Of a DNA stretch of 7,789 nucleotides, positions 1 through 5,399 are shown in pieces. The DNA comes from Candidatus Altarchaeota archaeon. Lineage in GTDB: Archaea > Altiarchaeota > Altiarchaeia > IMC4 > DAOVSA01. Numbering within the stretch: the first letter of the stretch is position 1; every line of letters begins with the position of its first letter. The DNA lies in contig DAOVSA010000023.1 of the NCBI GenBank assembly GCA_030633635.1, positions 1 to 7,789 of the forward strand, in the 5' to 3' direction. Under the pieces are notes generated by a model that did not search any database, was not told the origin of the DNA, and saw nothing but the letters and a program-made list of their open reading frames with translations. A program made the translations under genes and the position numbers.

Positions 1-590
1 GTAAGAATGCATCCTTTGGTTTTCATCCAATTAGGATTAATGTCAGTTTTCTGGATAGGTATGGTGTTAGGAGAGCGGATCAAGTTACCCAATACCTGTT
101 TATCGAGAAAAAACCTGATTTGGAGATTGTACGGGTAGAATCAATAGATACACTCCGATTGGGGCGGGAATCAAAGATACAGGCATATGCGAAGAATAAT
201 GGAGCCGAGACTGCAAAATTTGTATGGATCGAATTAGACCCAGTGTGGCCGTTTTCAACAGACAGAAAAGCAGACTTCCTGGGAGAACTCGAACCAAACG
301 AGATAAAAACTGCGTTCTTGAATGTTGAGGTAAATCCAATCGCTGATGTAAAAAATTACGGATTGGATATAAAAATAAGATACAGGGACCAGGAGGATAA
401 CGAATATATCGAGAAGGATGCCGTTTCCCTGATGGTTTATGAGAGGGATATAGAGGGAGAGATATGGAAACTGGTATGTAACTACTATAGCAACTATCAT
501 AGACTTGTATTTATCTTGTTGATATTACTGATTATTTCACTATTATTTATTAAACGAAAGAGGATTTTAAGATTAATTAAGAGGGGATGA
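1..590 (+). CDS. Membrane-anchored COG1361/CARDB-like surface protein, C-terminal part
   Basis: The reading frame is open from base 3 at the window edge to the TGA at 588-590, giving 195 residues of a protein whose start lies upstream. A TTG at 120 could be read as a start, but the frame continues before it with protein-like sequence, so I treat the gene as 5'-partial. The visible part has the pattern of an archaeal extracellular beta-sandwich repeat (COG1361/CARDB type): LEIVRVES, then a glycine-rich turn, NNGAETAKFVWIEL, FLGELEPNE and an IRYRDQEDNEY strand. It ends with one hydrophobic helix (about residues 167-183 of the visible part) and a basic tail, KRKRILRLIKRG. This predicts an outside domain with a single C-terminal anchor and a short cytosolic tail. 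Such proteins often sit beside PadR regulators and ABC exporters, but the partner genes here would lie outside the window. The exact role is unknown. Confidence 0.75.
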   Translation, partial: KNASFGFHPIRINVSFLDRYGVRRADQVTQYLFIEKKPDLEIVRVESIDTLRLGRESKIQAYAKNNGAETAKFVWIELDPVWPFSTDRKADFLGELEPNEIKTAFLNVEVNPIADVKNYGLDIKIRYRDQEDNEYIEKDAVSLMVYERDIEGEIWKLVCNYYSNYHRLVFILLILLIISLLFIKRKRILRLIKRG

Positions 591-934
591 ACTTGGGGAA
601 TAATAAAACAAATAAACAGATTGGTGAGGAAATAAAAATCTCGAAGAAATGGATCAAGAGTTTTACGGAGTTATATGCCTTACTATTCTTTAAGGCAAAT
701 CCAGACTCATCGGGCTATGATATCTGCAAGTTCGTTGAATCAGAATACGGGTTCAGGATTTCTTATTCCAGGATATATCCTCTGTTAAATGAACTATAAA
801 GGAGAGGAATCATATCCGTAAAAGAAGATGCCACCAAATACCCTCCAAAGAAGGTATACAGACTCACCTCTAAAGGACTTAAGAAGATCGACCAATACAA
901 GGACGTCTTTCTGAAATTCTTGGATAAGTTTTAG
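587..934 (+). pseudogene. PadR-family transcriptional regulator interrupted by an in-frame TAA
   Basis: The ATG at 587 overlaps the upstream stop as ATGA. An alternative TTG at 593 is better spaced from GAGGGG at 581-586. The first half has the PadR winged-helix pattern: ELYALLFFKANPDSSGYDI, a variable helix, then ISYSRIYPLLNEL. A TAA at 797-799 stops it after 70 residues. Directly after the stop, in the same frame, the remainder of the domain follows: RRGIIS, then KKVYRLTSKGLKKIDQYK, to a TAG at 932-934. In PadR proteins the residue at the break, in the LLNEL-x-RRG stretch, is usually Glu or Lys. One base change (GAA or AAA to TAA) therefore explains the break. The total, about 115 codons, is normal for a short PadR protein. 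PadR proteins are dimeric DNA-binding repressors, and the overlap with the surface-protein gene suggests one operon. It may be a recent nonsense mutation, a sequencing error or, less likely, readthrough. The truncated form lacks the wing. Confidence 0.8.
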
Positions 935-940
935 TTTATG

Positions 941-1153
941 CTAATCCATCCACCTATCGGAGACATAATCCACCAAGTATCCAGTAACGTATGGCATAAT
1001 GGCTATGTATGCAATAAATCCTAGGATCCCTGCAACAGCGCCTACAGCCTCCGTTATCCAATTTATTGCACCGAGGACGATTGAGAAAACGATAACAAAA
1101 ACCAGTCCACACAGCCAATAGTTTAGATGTTTGTTTTTAACCAAATGTCCCAT
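941..1153 (-). CDS. Small two-helix membrane protein, unknown function
   Basis: A 70-residue protein. Its ATG is preceded, five bases upstream, by GGTGAT (1159-1164 on the plus strand), an exact match to the complement of the archaeal 16S 3' end. A TATA box lies further upstream, so the small ORF has both signals of an expressed gene. The N-terminus is polar and basic (MGHLVKNKH), followed by two hydrophobic segments at about residues 12-31 and 36-58. A short charged tail, DYVSDRWMD, ends the protein. By the positive-inside rule the N-terminus is probably cytosolic, with both ends inside. There are no catalytic motifs. I do not recognise the family. It converges with the PadR pseudogene, with only six bases between the two stops, and it stands alone as a transcription unit. 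Confidence 0.65.
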   Translation of the reverse strand: MGHLVKNKHLNYWLCGLVFVIVFSIVLGAINWITEAVGAVAGILGFIAYIAIMPYVTGYLVDYVSDRWMD

Positions 1154-1158
1154 TTTAA

Positions 1159-1200
1159 ATCACCCATTGTTTTGTTAATTATTACCTTCTATATAAAAAT
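1159..1200 (-). promoter_or_regulatory. TATA box and Shine-Dalgarno for the small membrane protein
   Basis: On the minus strand ATTTTTATATAG (1189-1200) is a good archaeal TATA box. Its first T is about 45 bases before the ATG, so transcription would start near 1168-1172 and give a 5' leader of about 15-20 bases. That leader contains GGTGAT at 1159-1164, correctly spaced. This unit is therefore leadered and Shine-Dalgarno driven, unlike the phasin-like gene at 2628. Confidence 0.55.
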
Positions 1201-1396
1201 AGATAATATCGGGACAGTGGGAATAATTCTACCGGCAAGACATGTCGCTCAACTGAAGCCAGTGAATGTCTTACAATATGAATAAAATGAATTTTGTTGG
1301 AAATGATGATATGATCTGTGATACTATTAACAAGAAACCCTTCGGGGGAATTCAGATAGCTTCAGCTAACCCAATTAATACCAATGCTTGATTTTC

Positions 1397-1433
1397 TCTC
1401 CAAATATAACTCTATCAGGGAGTCATTTGGAGA
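1397..1433. repeat. Inverted repeat / hairpin upstream of priL
   Basis: TCTCCAAAT (1397-1405) is perfectly complementary to ATTTGGAGA (1425-1433). Inside it ACTC (1409-1412) pairs with GAGT (1420-1423) around a 7-base loop. The result is a 9-bp stem, an asymmetric internal loop of three against one, and a 4-bp upper stem. No poly-T run follows, so it does not look like a simple terminator. Confidence 0.6.
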
Positions 1434-1446
1434 AATAACCCACTAA

Positions 1447-1512
1447 TCCCATTTGCAGTTATAATAACCTGCACAGGGAGAGAATAGAGAGAAAATTCTC
1501 GGTGCCATGGGA
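1447..1512. repeat. Nested inverted repeats (three stems) upstream of priL
   Basis: Three complementary pairs are nested in order: TCCCAT (1447-1452) with ATGGGA (1507-1512), GCAC (1471-1474) with GTGC (1502-1505), and GAGAAT (1480-1485) with ATTCTC (1495-1500) around a 9-base loop. Each stem is short, but the nesting is consistent with one folded RNA domain adjoining the hairpin at 1397-1433. The unpaired stretch 1453-1470 contains GTTATAATAAC, itself a near palindrome. Confidence 0.4.
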
Positions 1513-1581
1513 GGGTGGAAAAAGAAAAACTGAACGATCTTTTTTAGTGTCTGTTTTTCATTTTCATTCAAATATTAATCT

Positions 1582-2571
1582 ATGGACCTGAAATTTCTGG
1601 TGAAATACCCGTTCAGTAAAGAAGCAAAGGAGTATCTCGACTCATTAAATTTAACAATTTATGACATAAGAAAACACCCCATATACTCTGCAAGTATTGA
1701 TCTGGGAGAAAAAAGGGTGAACGATGCATTAAACGGCAAAATTAATCCAGATATGGATGATGAGACCTCAATGCAACTCAGTCTTTTAAGTTATCCCATC
1801 GCCAGGATTCTGGTTAATCTAACAGGTAGTAGGGACTTAATGAGAAAATATGCTACGGCAGAGGCTGAGCAGGCATATAAATTCTTAACATCTAAAACAA
1901 AAAAACCTGAAACCCAAGCCAACGTGAAGAGGATTATGGATGAGATGGATCTTGGAATAGAGGGGGGCAAGATCCACTTCTTGAAATACTTAAAACTCAT
2001 CTCTATTCTGTCACAATACAAACCAGAATGGAAACTGGTCAACCGGCAAGTTGACTCAGGTTATGTCGAGTTAAAAAAAGGGGACGATTTAATTCTACTC
2101 AGAGAGGCAATAAGACTGAAGATTATGGAGCCAATAGATGTGAGAAGAATCCCAGGCGACTTTAAAGAGATCGCAAAGAGATTAAATTCCACAATAACCG
2201 GATTCTCAAGCGTAAAGATCGAACAGATCGATGAAAACTTTTTACCCCCCTGTATCTTGGGTATGTTAAAATCACTCGAGATGGGCAGCGTGTCACATAA
2301 CTCGATGTTTATCCTGGCAACATTTTTCATAAACCTGGGTTTGAATACCGAAGACATTTGTAAGATCTTTTCAGTATTTCCGAGATATGATGAAAACAAA
2401 ACCCGCTACCAGATGGAGTTCTTGTCTGGTGAGAGATCCGGCGTGAGATATTCCTGCCCGGGCTGCCCTAAGATAAAGTCTTACGGTCTCTGTGTTAGAG
2501 ACTGTGGAGTAAAACACCCGCTTAAGTATTATAGAGACAGATATAAAACTCGTACTCGGAAGAATAAATGA
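1582..2571 (+). CDS. priL: DNA primase large subunit PriL (Fe-S)
   Basis: A 329-residue protein, normal for archaeal PriL. This is the non-catalytic subunit that binds the PriS polymerase subunit and helps start and measure RNA/DNA primers at replication forks. The N-terminus shows the family pattern LVKYPFSKEAKEYLDSL. The all-helical N-terminal half (to about residue 205) includes SYPIARILVNL at 70-80. The C-terminal Fe-S domain begins near LPPCILGML (C224) and continues with SVFPRYDENKTRYQMEF (264-280) and YSCPGCPKIKSYGLC (290-304). The 4Fe-4S ligands should be C224, C292 or C295, C304 and possibly C308; C260 is an extra cysteine. A basic tail, YKTRTRKNK, closes the protein. The start is the ATG at 1582, which has no Shine-Dalgarno, so translation may be leaderless. 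The primase small subunit gene is not in this window. Confidence 0.92.
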   Translation: MDLKFLVKYPFSKEAKEYLDSLNLTIYDIRKHPIYSASIDLGEKRVNDALNGKINPDMDDETSMQLSLLSYPIARILVNLTGSRDLMRKYATAEAEQAYKFLTSKTKKPETQANVKRIMDEMDLGIEGGKIHFLKYLKLISILSQYKPEWKLVNRQVDSGYVELKKGDDLILLREAIRLKIMEPIDVRRIPGDFKEIAKRLNSTITGFSSVKIEQIDENFLPPCILGMLKSLEMGSVSHNSMFILATFFINLGLNTEDICKIFSVFPRYDENKTRYQMEFLSGERSGVRYSCPGCPKIKSYGLCVRDCGVKHPLKYYRDRYKTRTRKNK

Positions 2572-2591
2572 GAATGATAAATGACTTTAAT

Positions 2592-2609
2592 CTATATATT
2601 TTTATATAC
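2592..2609 (+). promoter_or_regulatory. TATA box for the phasin-like gene (leaderless start)
   Basis: TATATATTTTTATATA lies in this interval, with the best archaeal TATA match, TTTATATA, at 2601-2608. Its first T is 27 bases before the ATG at 2628. In archaea this distance places the transcription start at the A of the start codon. The absence of any Shine-Dalgarno agrees with a leaderless mRNA. The box sits only about 30 bp after the priL stop, so the downstream gene has its own promoter. Confidence 0.7.
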
Positions 2610-2627
2610 AGATTCACATACTAAAAT

Positions 2628-2963
2628 ATGGCTACTACTACCATGTCGGATTACGTAAAAAAACTGGGCCTTTTTGGGATAGGGATTGCCACCCTTACAA
2701 AAGAGAAAGCAGAGCAGATAGTGGGAGATTTCATTAAAAAAGGGGATATCAACAAAGAAGAGGGGAAAGCTATCGTTAAAGAACTATTGGAGAAATCAGA
2801 AGAGCAGAGAAAGGACTTGATAAAGCGAATCGATGAGAGAACTCGAGAAACATTAAAAGAGAAAGGTGTGGCATCAAAAAAGGATATAAAAAGGTTGGAA
2901 GAGCGTATAGAGAAGTTGGAAGCGCATGTGAAGAAGTTGGAAGGTAAAAAAGGGAAAAAGTGA
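2628..2963 (+). CDS. Phasin-like coiled-coil protein (COG3937 type)
   Basis: A 111-residue, very charged and helical protein. Residues 7-25 are an amphipathic start (SDYVKKLGLFGIGIATLTK), followed by EKAEQIVGDFIKKGDINKEEGKAIVKELLEK at about 26-56, which matches the COG3937 pattern of a Glu-Lys-rich helix, a 'KKG-x-x-x-KEEG' turn and a second helix. A long linker helix then leads to a heptad-like coiled coil at about 84-108 (KKDIKRLEERIEKLEAHVKKLE) and a lysine tail. COG3937 is annotated as a phasin-like, polyhydroxyalkanoate-related family. In archaea without PHA the role is unknown, and structural or membrane/granule-surface binding is only a guess. The start at 2628 is favoured by the TATA spacing. 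M6 (2643) is an alternative that would match the start of similarity better. Confidence 0.7.
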   Translation: MATTTMSDYVKKLGLFGIGIATLTKEKAEQIVGDFIKKGDINKEEGKAIVKELLEKSEEQRKDLIKRIDERTRETLKEKGVASKKDIKRLEERIEKLEAHVKKLEGKKGKK

Positions 2964-3030
2964 TCACACATCTCAGGAAAGCCTTCGATAATGGCATGTG
3001 ATCAAAATCCGGTGGCGATAAACGCCACTG
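2961..3030. repeat. Two consecutive hairpins after the phasin-like gene
   Basis: TGATCACA (2961-2968, containing the stop codon) pairs with TGTGATCA (2997-3004). Within it GCC (2981-2983) pairs with GGC (2993-2995). Immediately after, GTGGCG (3012-3017) and CGCCAC (3023-3028) form a perfect stem with loop ATAAA, extendable by a G-T and a C-G pair. No oligo-T tract follows, so classic archaeal termination is not obvious. A 3'-end stabilising structure for the upstream mRNA is the simplest reading. Confidence 0.5.
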
Positions 3031-3095
3031 CCGCTCCATAGAAAAATGTTGCGTCAGGGTAGATTGGGTGAAATATATTAGATCTTTTACACCGA

Positions 3096-3158
3096 TCAGC
3101 GCTCATAGGCATCATCACAGCTATCGCTTAGCTCAGTTGACCATTTTATTATCATCAC
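3096..3158 (-). ncRNA. Archaeal box C/D guide sRNA (2'-O-methylation)
   Basis: On the minus strand the order is exactly that of an archaeal C/D sRNA: C box GTGATGA (plus 3152-3158), D' box CTGA (3133-3136), C' box GTGATGA (3112-3118), D box CTGA (3096-3099). The total is 63 nt, with spacers of 15, 14 and 12 nt. Both C-type boxes are perfect to the RUGAUGA consensus. CGA (3160-3162) and TCG (3093-3095) can form a small terminal stem. Such RNAs assemble with L7Ae, Nop5 and fibrillarin and direct methylation of the base paired with the fifth guide nucleotide upstream of D or D'. The D guide reads TGCCTATGAGCG, predicting target CGCUCAUAGGCA with the C of CAU modified. The D' guide predicts target UUGACCAUUUU, modified at the C after UUGA. 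There is no clear own promoter. It is on the same strand as, and about 140 bp beyond, the CBS gene stop, so it may be processed from that transcript. Confidence 0.85.
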
Positions 3159-3299
3159 GTCGCAATCTATTATCACCATACACAACCTAGTAATCTCTTA
3201 TTTCTTTTGTTAACAAATTTTAATCTATATTTAATGTATAGCATAAAAATCGTCGAGATTTGGGGAGGATATTCGGCGTAATTTTAAGTTTTAAGGCTT
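3159..3299. other. AT-rich spacer between sRNA and CBS gene
   Basis: This stretch completes the gene-poor 336-bp gap 2964-3299, whose other contents are the two hairpins and the sRNA. I see no ORF. On the minus strand, ATTAAATATAG near 3225-3235 is a possible TATA box for the sRNA, but its spacing would put the start about 45 nt before the C box. An oligo-T run on the minus strand (3246-3250) could end the CBS transcript. Confidence 0.35.
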
Positions 3300-3306
3300 T
3301 TAAGGC
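3289..3306. repeat. 9-bp tandem repeat over the CBS gene stop codon
   Basis: TTTTAAGGC occurs twice in tandem without mismatch (3289-3297 and 3298-3306), preceded by a partial copy TTTTAAG (3282-3288). The CBS gene stop (TAA on the minus strand, 3300-3302) lies within the second copy. Each copy carries a TAA in the same frame, so the tail is Leu-Pro-stop, Lys-Pro-stop. This is a slippage-type duplication with no effect on the protein. Confidence 0.75.
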
Positions 3307-4073
3307 AATAAACCCTCAGAGATTCCCCTCACCAGATCTGTCTTGGTTAATATCCCGAAATCCTCGCCCACAACTGGAATTCCCGATATTTTATTTTCAA
3401 GCATGATACTTACCGCTTCTTTAACGGACATTTCCGGTTTAATTGTTATTGGATCTGAGGTCATCACATGCTCTACCTTTAATCTCTTTATATCTGCCTG
3501 TATGTACTTATCTATAGCTTTTCTGAAGGTTTTCAATCCTTTGGCAATGTCTCTCTCCGTTAAAATCCCAGCCAATAACTCATCATCTGTCACCAATAAC
3601 CTGTGAATCCCTTTCTCAAGCATTAATTTCCTCGCAAATACCAAGGTGTCCCCTGCAGAAACAGATATGGGCTGGGAAGTATAAAACTCCCCAACCTTTC
3701 TCTCAGATTCGACTAGATTCCTTATCAGATCGGTCTTTGTCACCAGACCGATTATTTTTCCGTCACTTACTACGGGTAGAGAAGAAAATTTGTTTTCCAA
3801 CATAATCCTCGCCGCCTCCCTTATCCCCGTATCACTTGAAATCACTTTTAAGTCCCGGGTCATCGCCCCGGAAACATGGATGTGTTCGGTTTTAAGTTTT
3901 CTTTCTTTTCCGGTTCCAAGTCTATTTGCAATATCTTCCTCGGTTATTATCCCAACTATCTCGCCCCCTTCGGTCACCAATAATCTGGATATCCTGGATT
4001 TTTCCATAAGTCTCAGCGCGTCTTTCAAGTTCTGATCCTTATCTATGGTTATAATGTTTTTGGTCATTATCAT
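3300..4073 (-). CDS. Four-CBS-domain protein (two Bateman modules)
   Basis: A 257-residue protein consisting of four CBS domains and nothing else: about residues 3-50, 68-122, 128-180 and 200-250. Each carries the domain's closing signature: GIITEEDI (41-48), GLVTKTDL (109-116), GILTERDI (169-176) and GILTKTDL (239-246). CBS pairs bind adenine nucleotides or S-adenosyl compounds and act as energy or ligand sensors. Stand-alone four-CBS proteins are common in methanogens and their partners are mostly unknown. There is no signal peptide or membrane segment, so it is cytosolic. The ATG at 4071-4073 is preceded by GAGGA with seven bases of spacing; M3 is an alternative start. It follows serB on the same strand after 71 bp, which may be co-transcription, but nothing in the sequence links the two functions. 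Confidence 0.9.
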   Translation of the reverse strand: MIMTKNIITIDKDQNLKDALRLMEKSRISRLLVTEGGEIVGIITEEDIANRLGTGKERKLKTEHIHVSGAMTRDLKVISSDTGIREAARIMLENKFSSLPVVSDGKIIGLVTKTDLIRNLVESERKVGEFYTSQPISVSAGDTLVFARKLMLEKGIHRLLVTDDELLAGILTERDIAKGLKTFRKAIDKYIQADIKRLKVEHVMTSDPITIKPEMSVKEAVSIMLENKISGIPVVGEDFGILTKTDLVRGISEGLLP

Positions 4074-4079
4074 TTTTCT

Positions 4080-4105
4080 TTCCTCGTTTATTTTTTTCCT
4101 CGTTT
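4080..4105 (-). promoter_or_regulatory. Duplicated Shine-Dalgarno segment before the CBS gene
   Basis: The 10-mer TTCCTCGTTT occurs twice on the plus strand (4080-4089 and 4096-4105), so the minus-strand leader reads AAACGAGGAA twice. The copy nearer the gene places GAGG (4082-4085) correctly for the ATG at 4073. The distal copy is 16 bases further away and has no start codon in register. Confidence 0.55.
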
Positions 4106-4144
4106 TAATCTCTTTGTCGGCTAAACATAATAGATCAAATGGGA

Positions 4145-5347
4145 TTATAATAATTTATATTTTTCATCCTTCAAAACCTTCTCTCTATAATCCCCCAGAC
4201 AATACAATATTCCCGCGATATTTTTCTGTGTGATTACTCCATCTGCAAATTTCTTTAAAACGCCCTTGGGATTAAAGGCTATGCCCAGACCGACATCATC
4301 TATCATATATCTGTCATTGGCACCATCACCAATCGCTATTATCTCATCCATGGTTAAATTTTCCATTTTAGCGATTTTTATCAGAATTTCTCTCTTCTCT
4401 TTGGCATCTATTATCGGCTCTTTAACCTCGCCTGTTAATTTTCCGTTCTTAACCACAAGCTCGTTGCCAAAAGCATAGTCTATATCGAATTTTTCCCTCA
4501 ATTTTTCTGTAAAAAAGCTGAACCCCCCGCTTATTAGTGCGGTCTTGTACCCAAGGTCTTTTAAGGTCAGGATTAGATCTTCTGCCCCGGAGGTTAGTTT
4601 GATATTATCGGCGATCTCTTCTAGTATACCCACGGGCAATCCTTTGAGTAATTTAACCCTTCTTCTAAGTGCATCTTTAAATTCTATATCACCTTGCATC
4701 GCACTTTCAGTTATCTTCTTTACCTCGGTTTCGACCCCCGCAACTCGCGCGATTTCATCTATTATTTCCACATCCACCAAGGTTTTATCCATATCAAAAA
4801 CAACCATACGTTTTGCCCCATTAAATATGTCCTTAGATTGGAATACTATATCCATATCTACCCGTTCGGCGGTTTCCTGGAGTTGGTCTTTGAGTCTAAC
4901 ATCCCTTGTATCAACCAAAAATTCCATTACGATTAGTTCTCCCCTTGCAATCATCCGGATACGTTCTATATTCACACCTAGAGAGCAGAACAAGTTGGAA
5001 AATATATAGATTACCCCTGGTTTATCTTTACCAAGCAAGGTAACTATCATATGATTCTTAGCTTCCTGTGGGAGTTCCTTTGAGATATACTCTGAATAGG
5101 GTTTTATCTCTATAGTGGTGTTGAGTTCTTTTGCCCGATCGAACAGGGCAGAATTTATCTCAGATGATGTAATTATTGTATCTGAGTAATCAACCACCAT
5201 AAACATAGCGAATAATCCCCTTAAAACACTTTGATCTATATCTATGATGTTTGCACTTGCCTTGGCCAACACCCGGGTCAATCCCGCGACTAAACCCGGC
5301 CGATCTTCACCGAGTACAGAAATCACATATAAATTTTTCTTTTTCAT
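4145..5347 (-). CDS. serB: Phosphoserine phosphatase SerB with two ACT domains
   Basis: A 400-residue protein for the last step of serine synthesis, O-phosphoserine to serine plus phosphate. Two ACT domains come first: about residues 4-82 (SVLGEDRPGLVAGLTRVLAK) and 98-170 (VTLLGKDKPGVIYIFSNLF). These are expected to bind an amino acid, probably serine, for feedback control. The HAD phosphatase domain follows at about 178-388. It has motif I FDMDKTLVD (184-192), with D185 the nucleophile and D187 the acid/base, motif II SGG (273-275), lysine K316 or K318 as motif III, and motif IV GDGAND (340-345). The helical cap lies between motifs I and II (EIIDEIARVAGVE...). The family usually has Ser, Gly or Gln where this protein has K188. 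The length is normal for the ACT-ACT-SerB form. The start ATG has only a weak GAAAG in front. It diverges from ubiX across 52 bp. Confidence 0.93.
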   Translation of the reverse strand: MKKKNLYVISVLGEDRPGLVAGLTRVLAKASANIIDIDQSVLRGLFAMFMVVDYSDTIITSSEINSALFDRAKELNTTIEIKPYSEYISKELPQEAKNHMIVTLLGKDKPGVIYIFSNLFCSLGVNIERIRMIARGELIVMEFLVDTRDVRLKDQLQETAERVDMDIVFQSKDIFNGAKRMVVFDMDKTLVDVEIIDEIARVAGVETEVKKITESAMQGDIEFKDALRRRVKLLKGLPVGILEEIADNIKLTSGAEDLILTLKDLGYKTALISGGFSFFTEKLREKFDIDYAFGNELVVKNGKLTGEVKEPIIDAKEKREILIKIAKMENLTMDEIIAIGDGANDRYMIDDVGLGIAFNPKGVLKKFADGVITQKNIAGILYCLGDYREKVLKDEKYKLL

Positions 5348-5399
5348 CTTTCATTTTATCATTATCTTATTCATTTTGAAACTAAATCATTAAATTAAA
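5348..5399. promoter_or_regulatory. Divergent promoter region serB / ubiX
   Basis: This 52-bp, strongly AT-rich gap separates two outward-facing start codons and must hold both promoters or parts of them. No clean TATA box is visible at the expected distance for either gene. ubiX has no Shine-Dalgarno (ATTAAATTAAA directly before its ATG), which suggests a leaderless or very short-leader transcript. Confidence 0.4.

Larger units (their letters stand above)
1201..1581. other. 381-bp intergenic region with nested inverted repeats, no convincing gene
   Basis: No long ORF is present on either strand. The sequence includes a CCC-TTCG-GGG mini-hairpin (1338-1347), a strong two-part hairpin (1397-1433) and a second nested set (1447-1512). 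A 41-codon ORF (1266-1391, plus) ends six bases before the large hairpin but has no Shine-Dalgarno. A 22-codon open stretch (1468-1533) runs between two stops. No SD precedes priL, and no clear TATA box was found at the distance expected for a leaderless start, so the priL promoter is not located. The region could be a non-coding RNA gene, a structured priL leader, or decayed sequence. Confidence 0.5.

Noticed and set aside
100..339. Minus-strand open frame inside the COG1361-like gene
   Set aside because: Shadow of the plus-strand gene; no start signals and no protein-like pattern.
828..934. Reinitiation after the PadR TAA using AGGAGAGG as Shine-Dalgarno
   Set aside because: The only nearby ATG (828) is not in the PadR frame, and the string is explained by the Arg-Arg-Gly codons.
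1301..1330. ATGATGA on the plus strand as a second C/D sRNA
   Set aside because: A C-like box is present, but no CTGA lies at a usable distance and no C'/D' pair was found.
3040..3180. Inverted similarity between TAGATTGGG (3060) and the flank of the sRNA (3160-3170)
   Set aside because: Only about seven bases match, which is not significant at this composition.
4545..5009. Plus-strand open frame of about 154 codons within serB
   Set aside because: Serine/isoleucine-rich antisense shadow of the well-supported serB gene.
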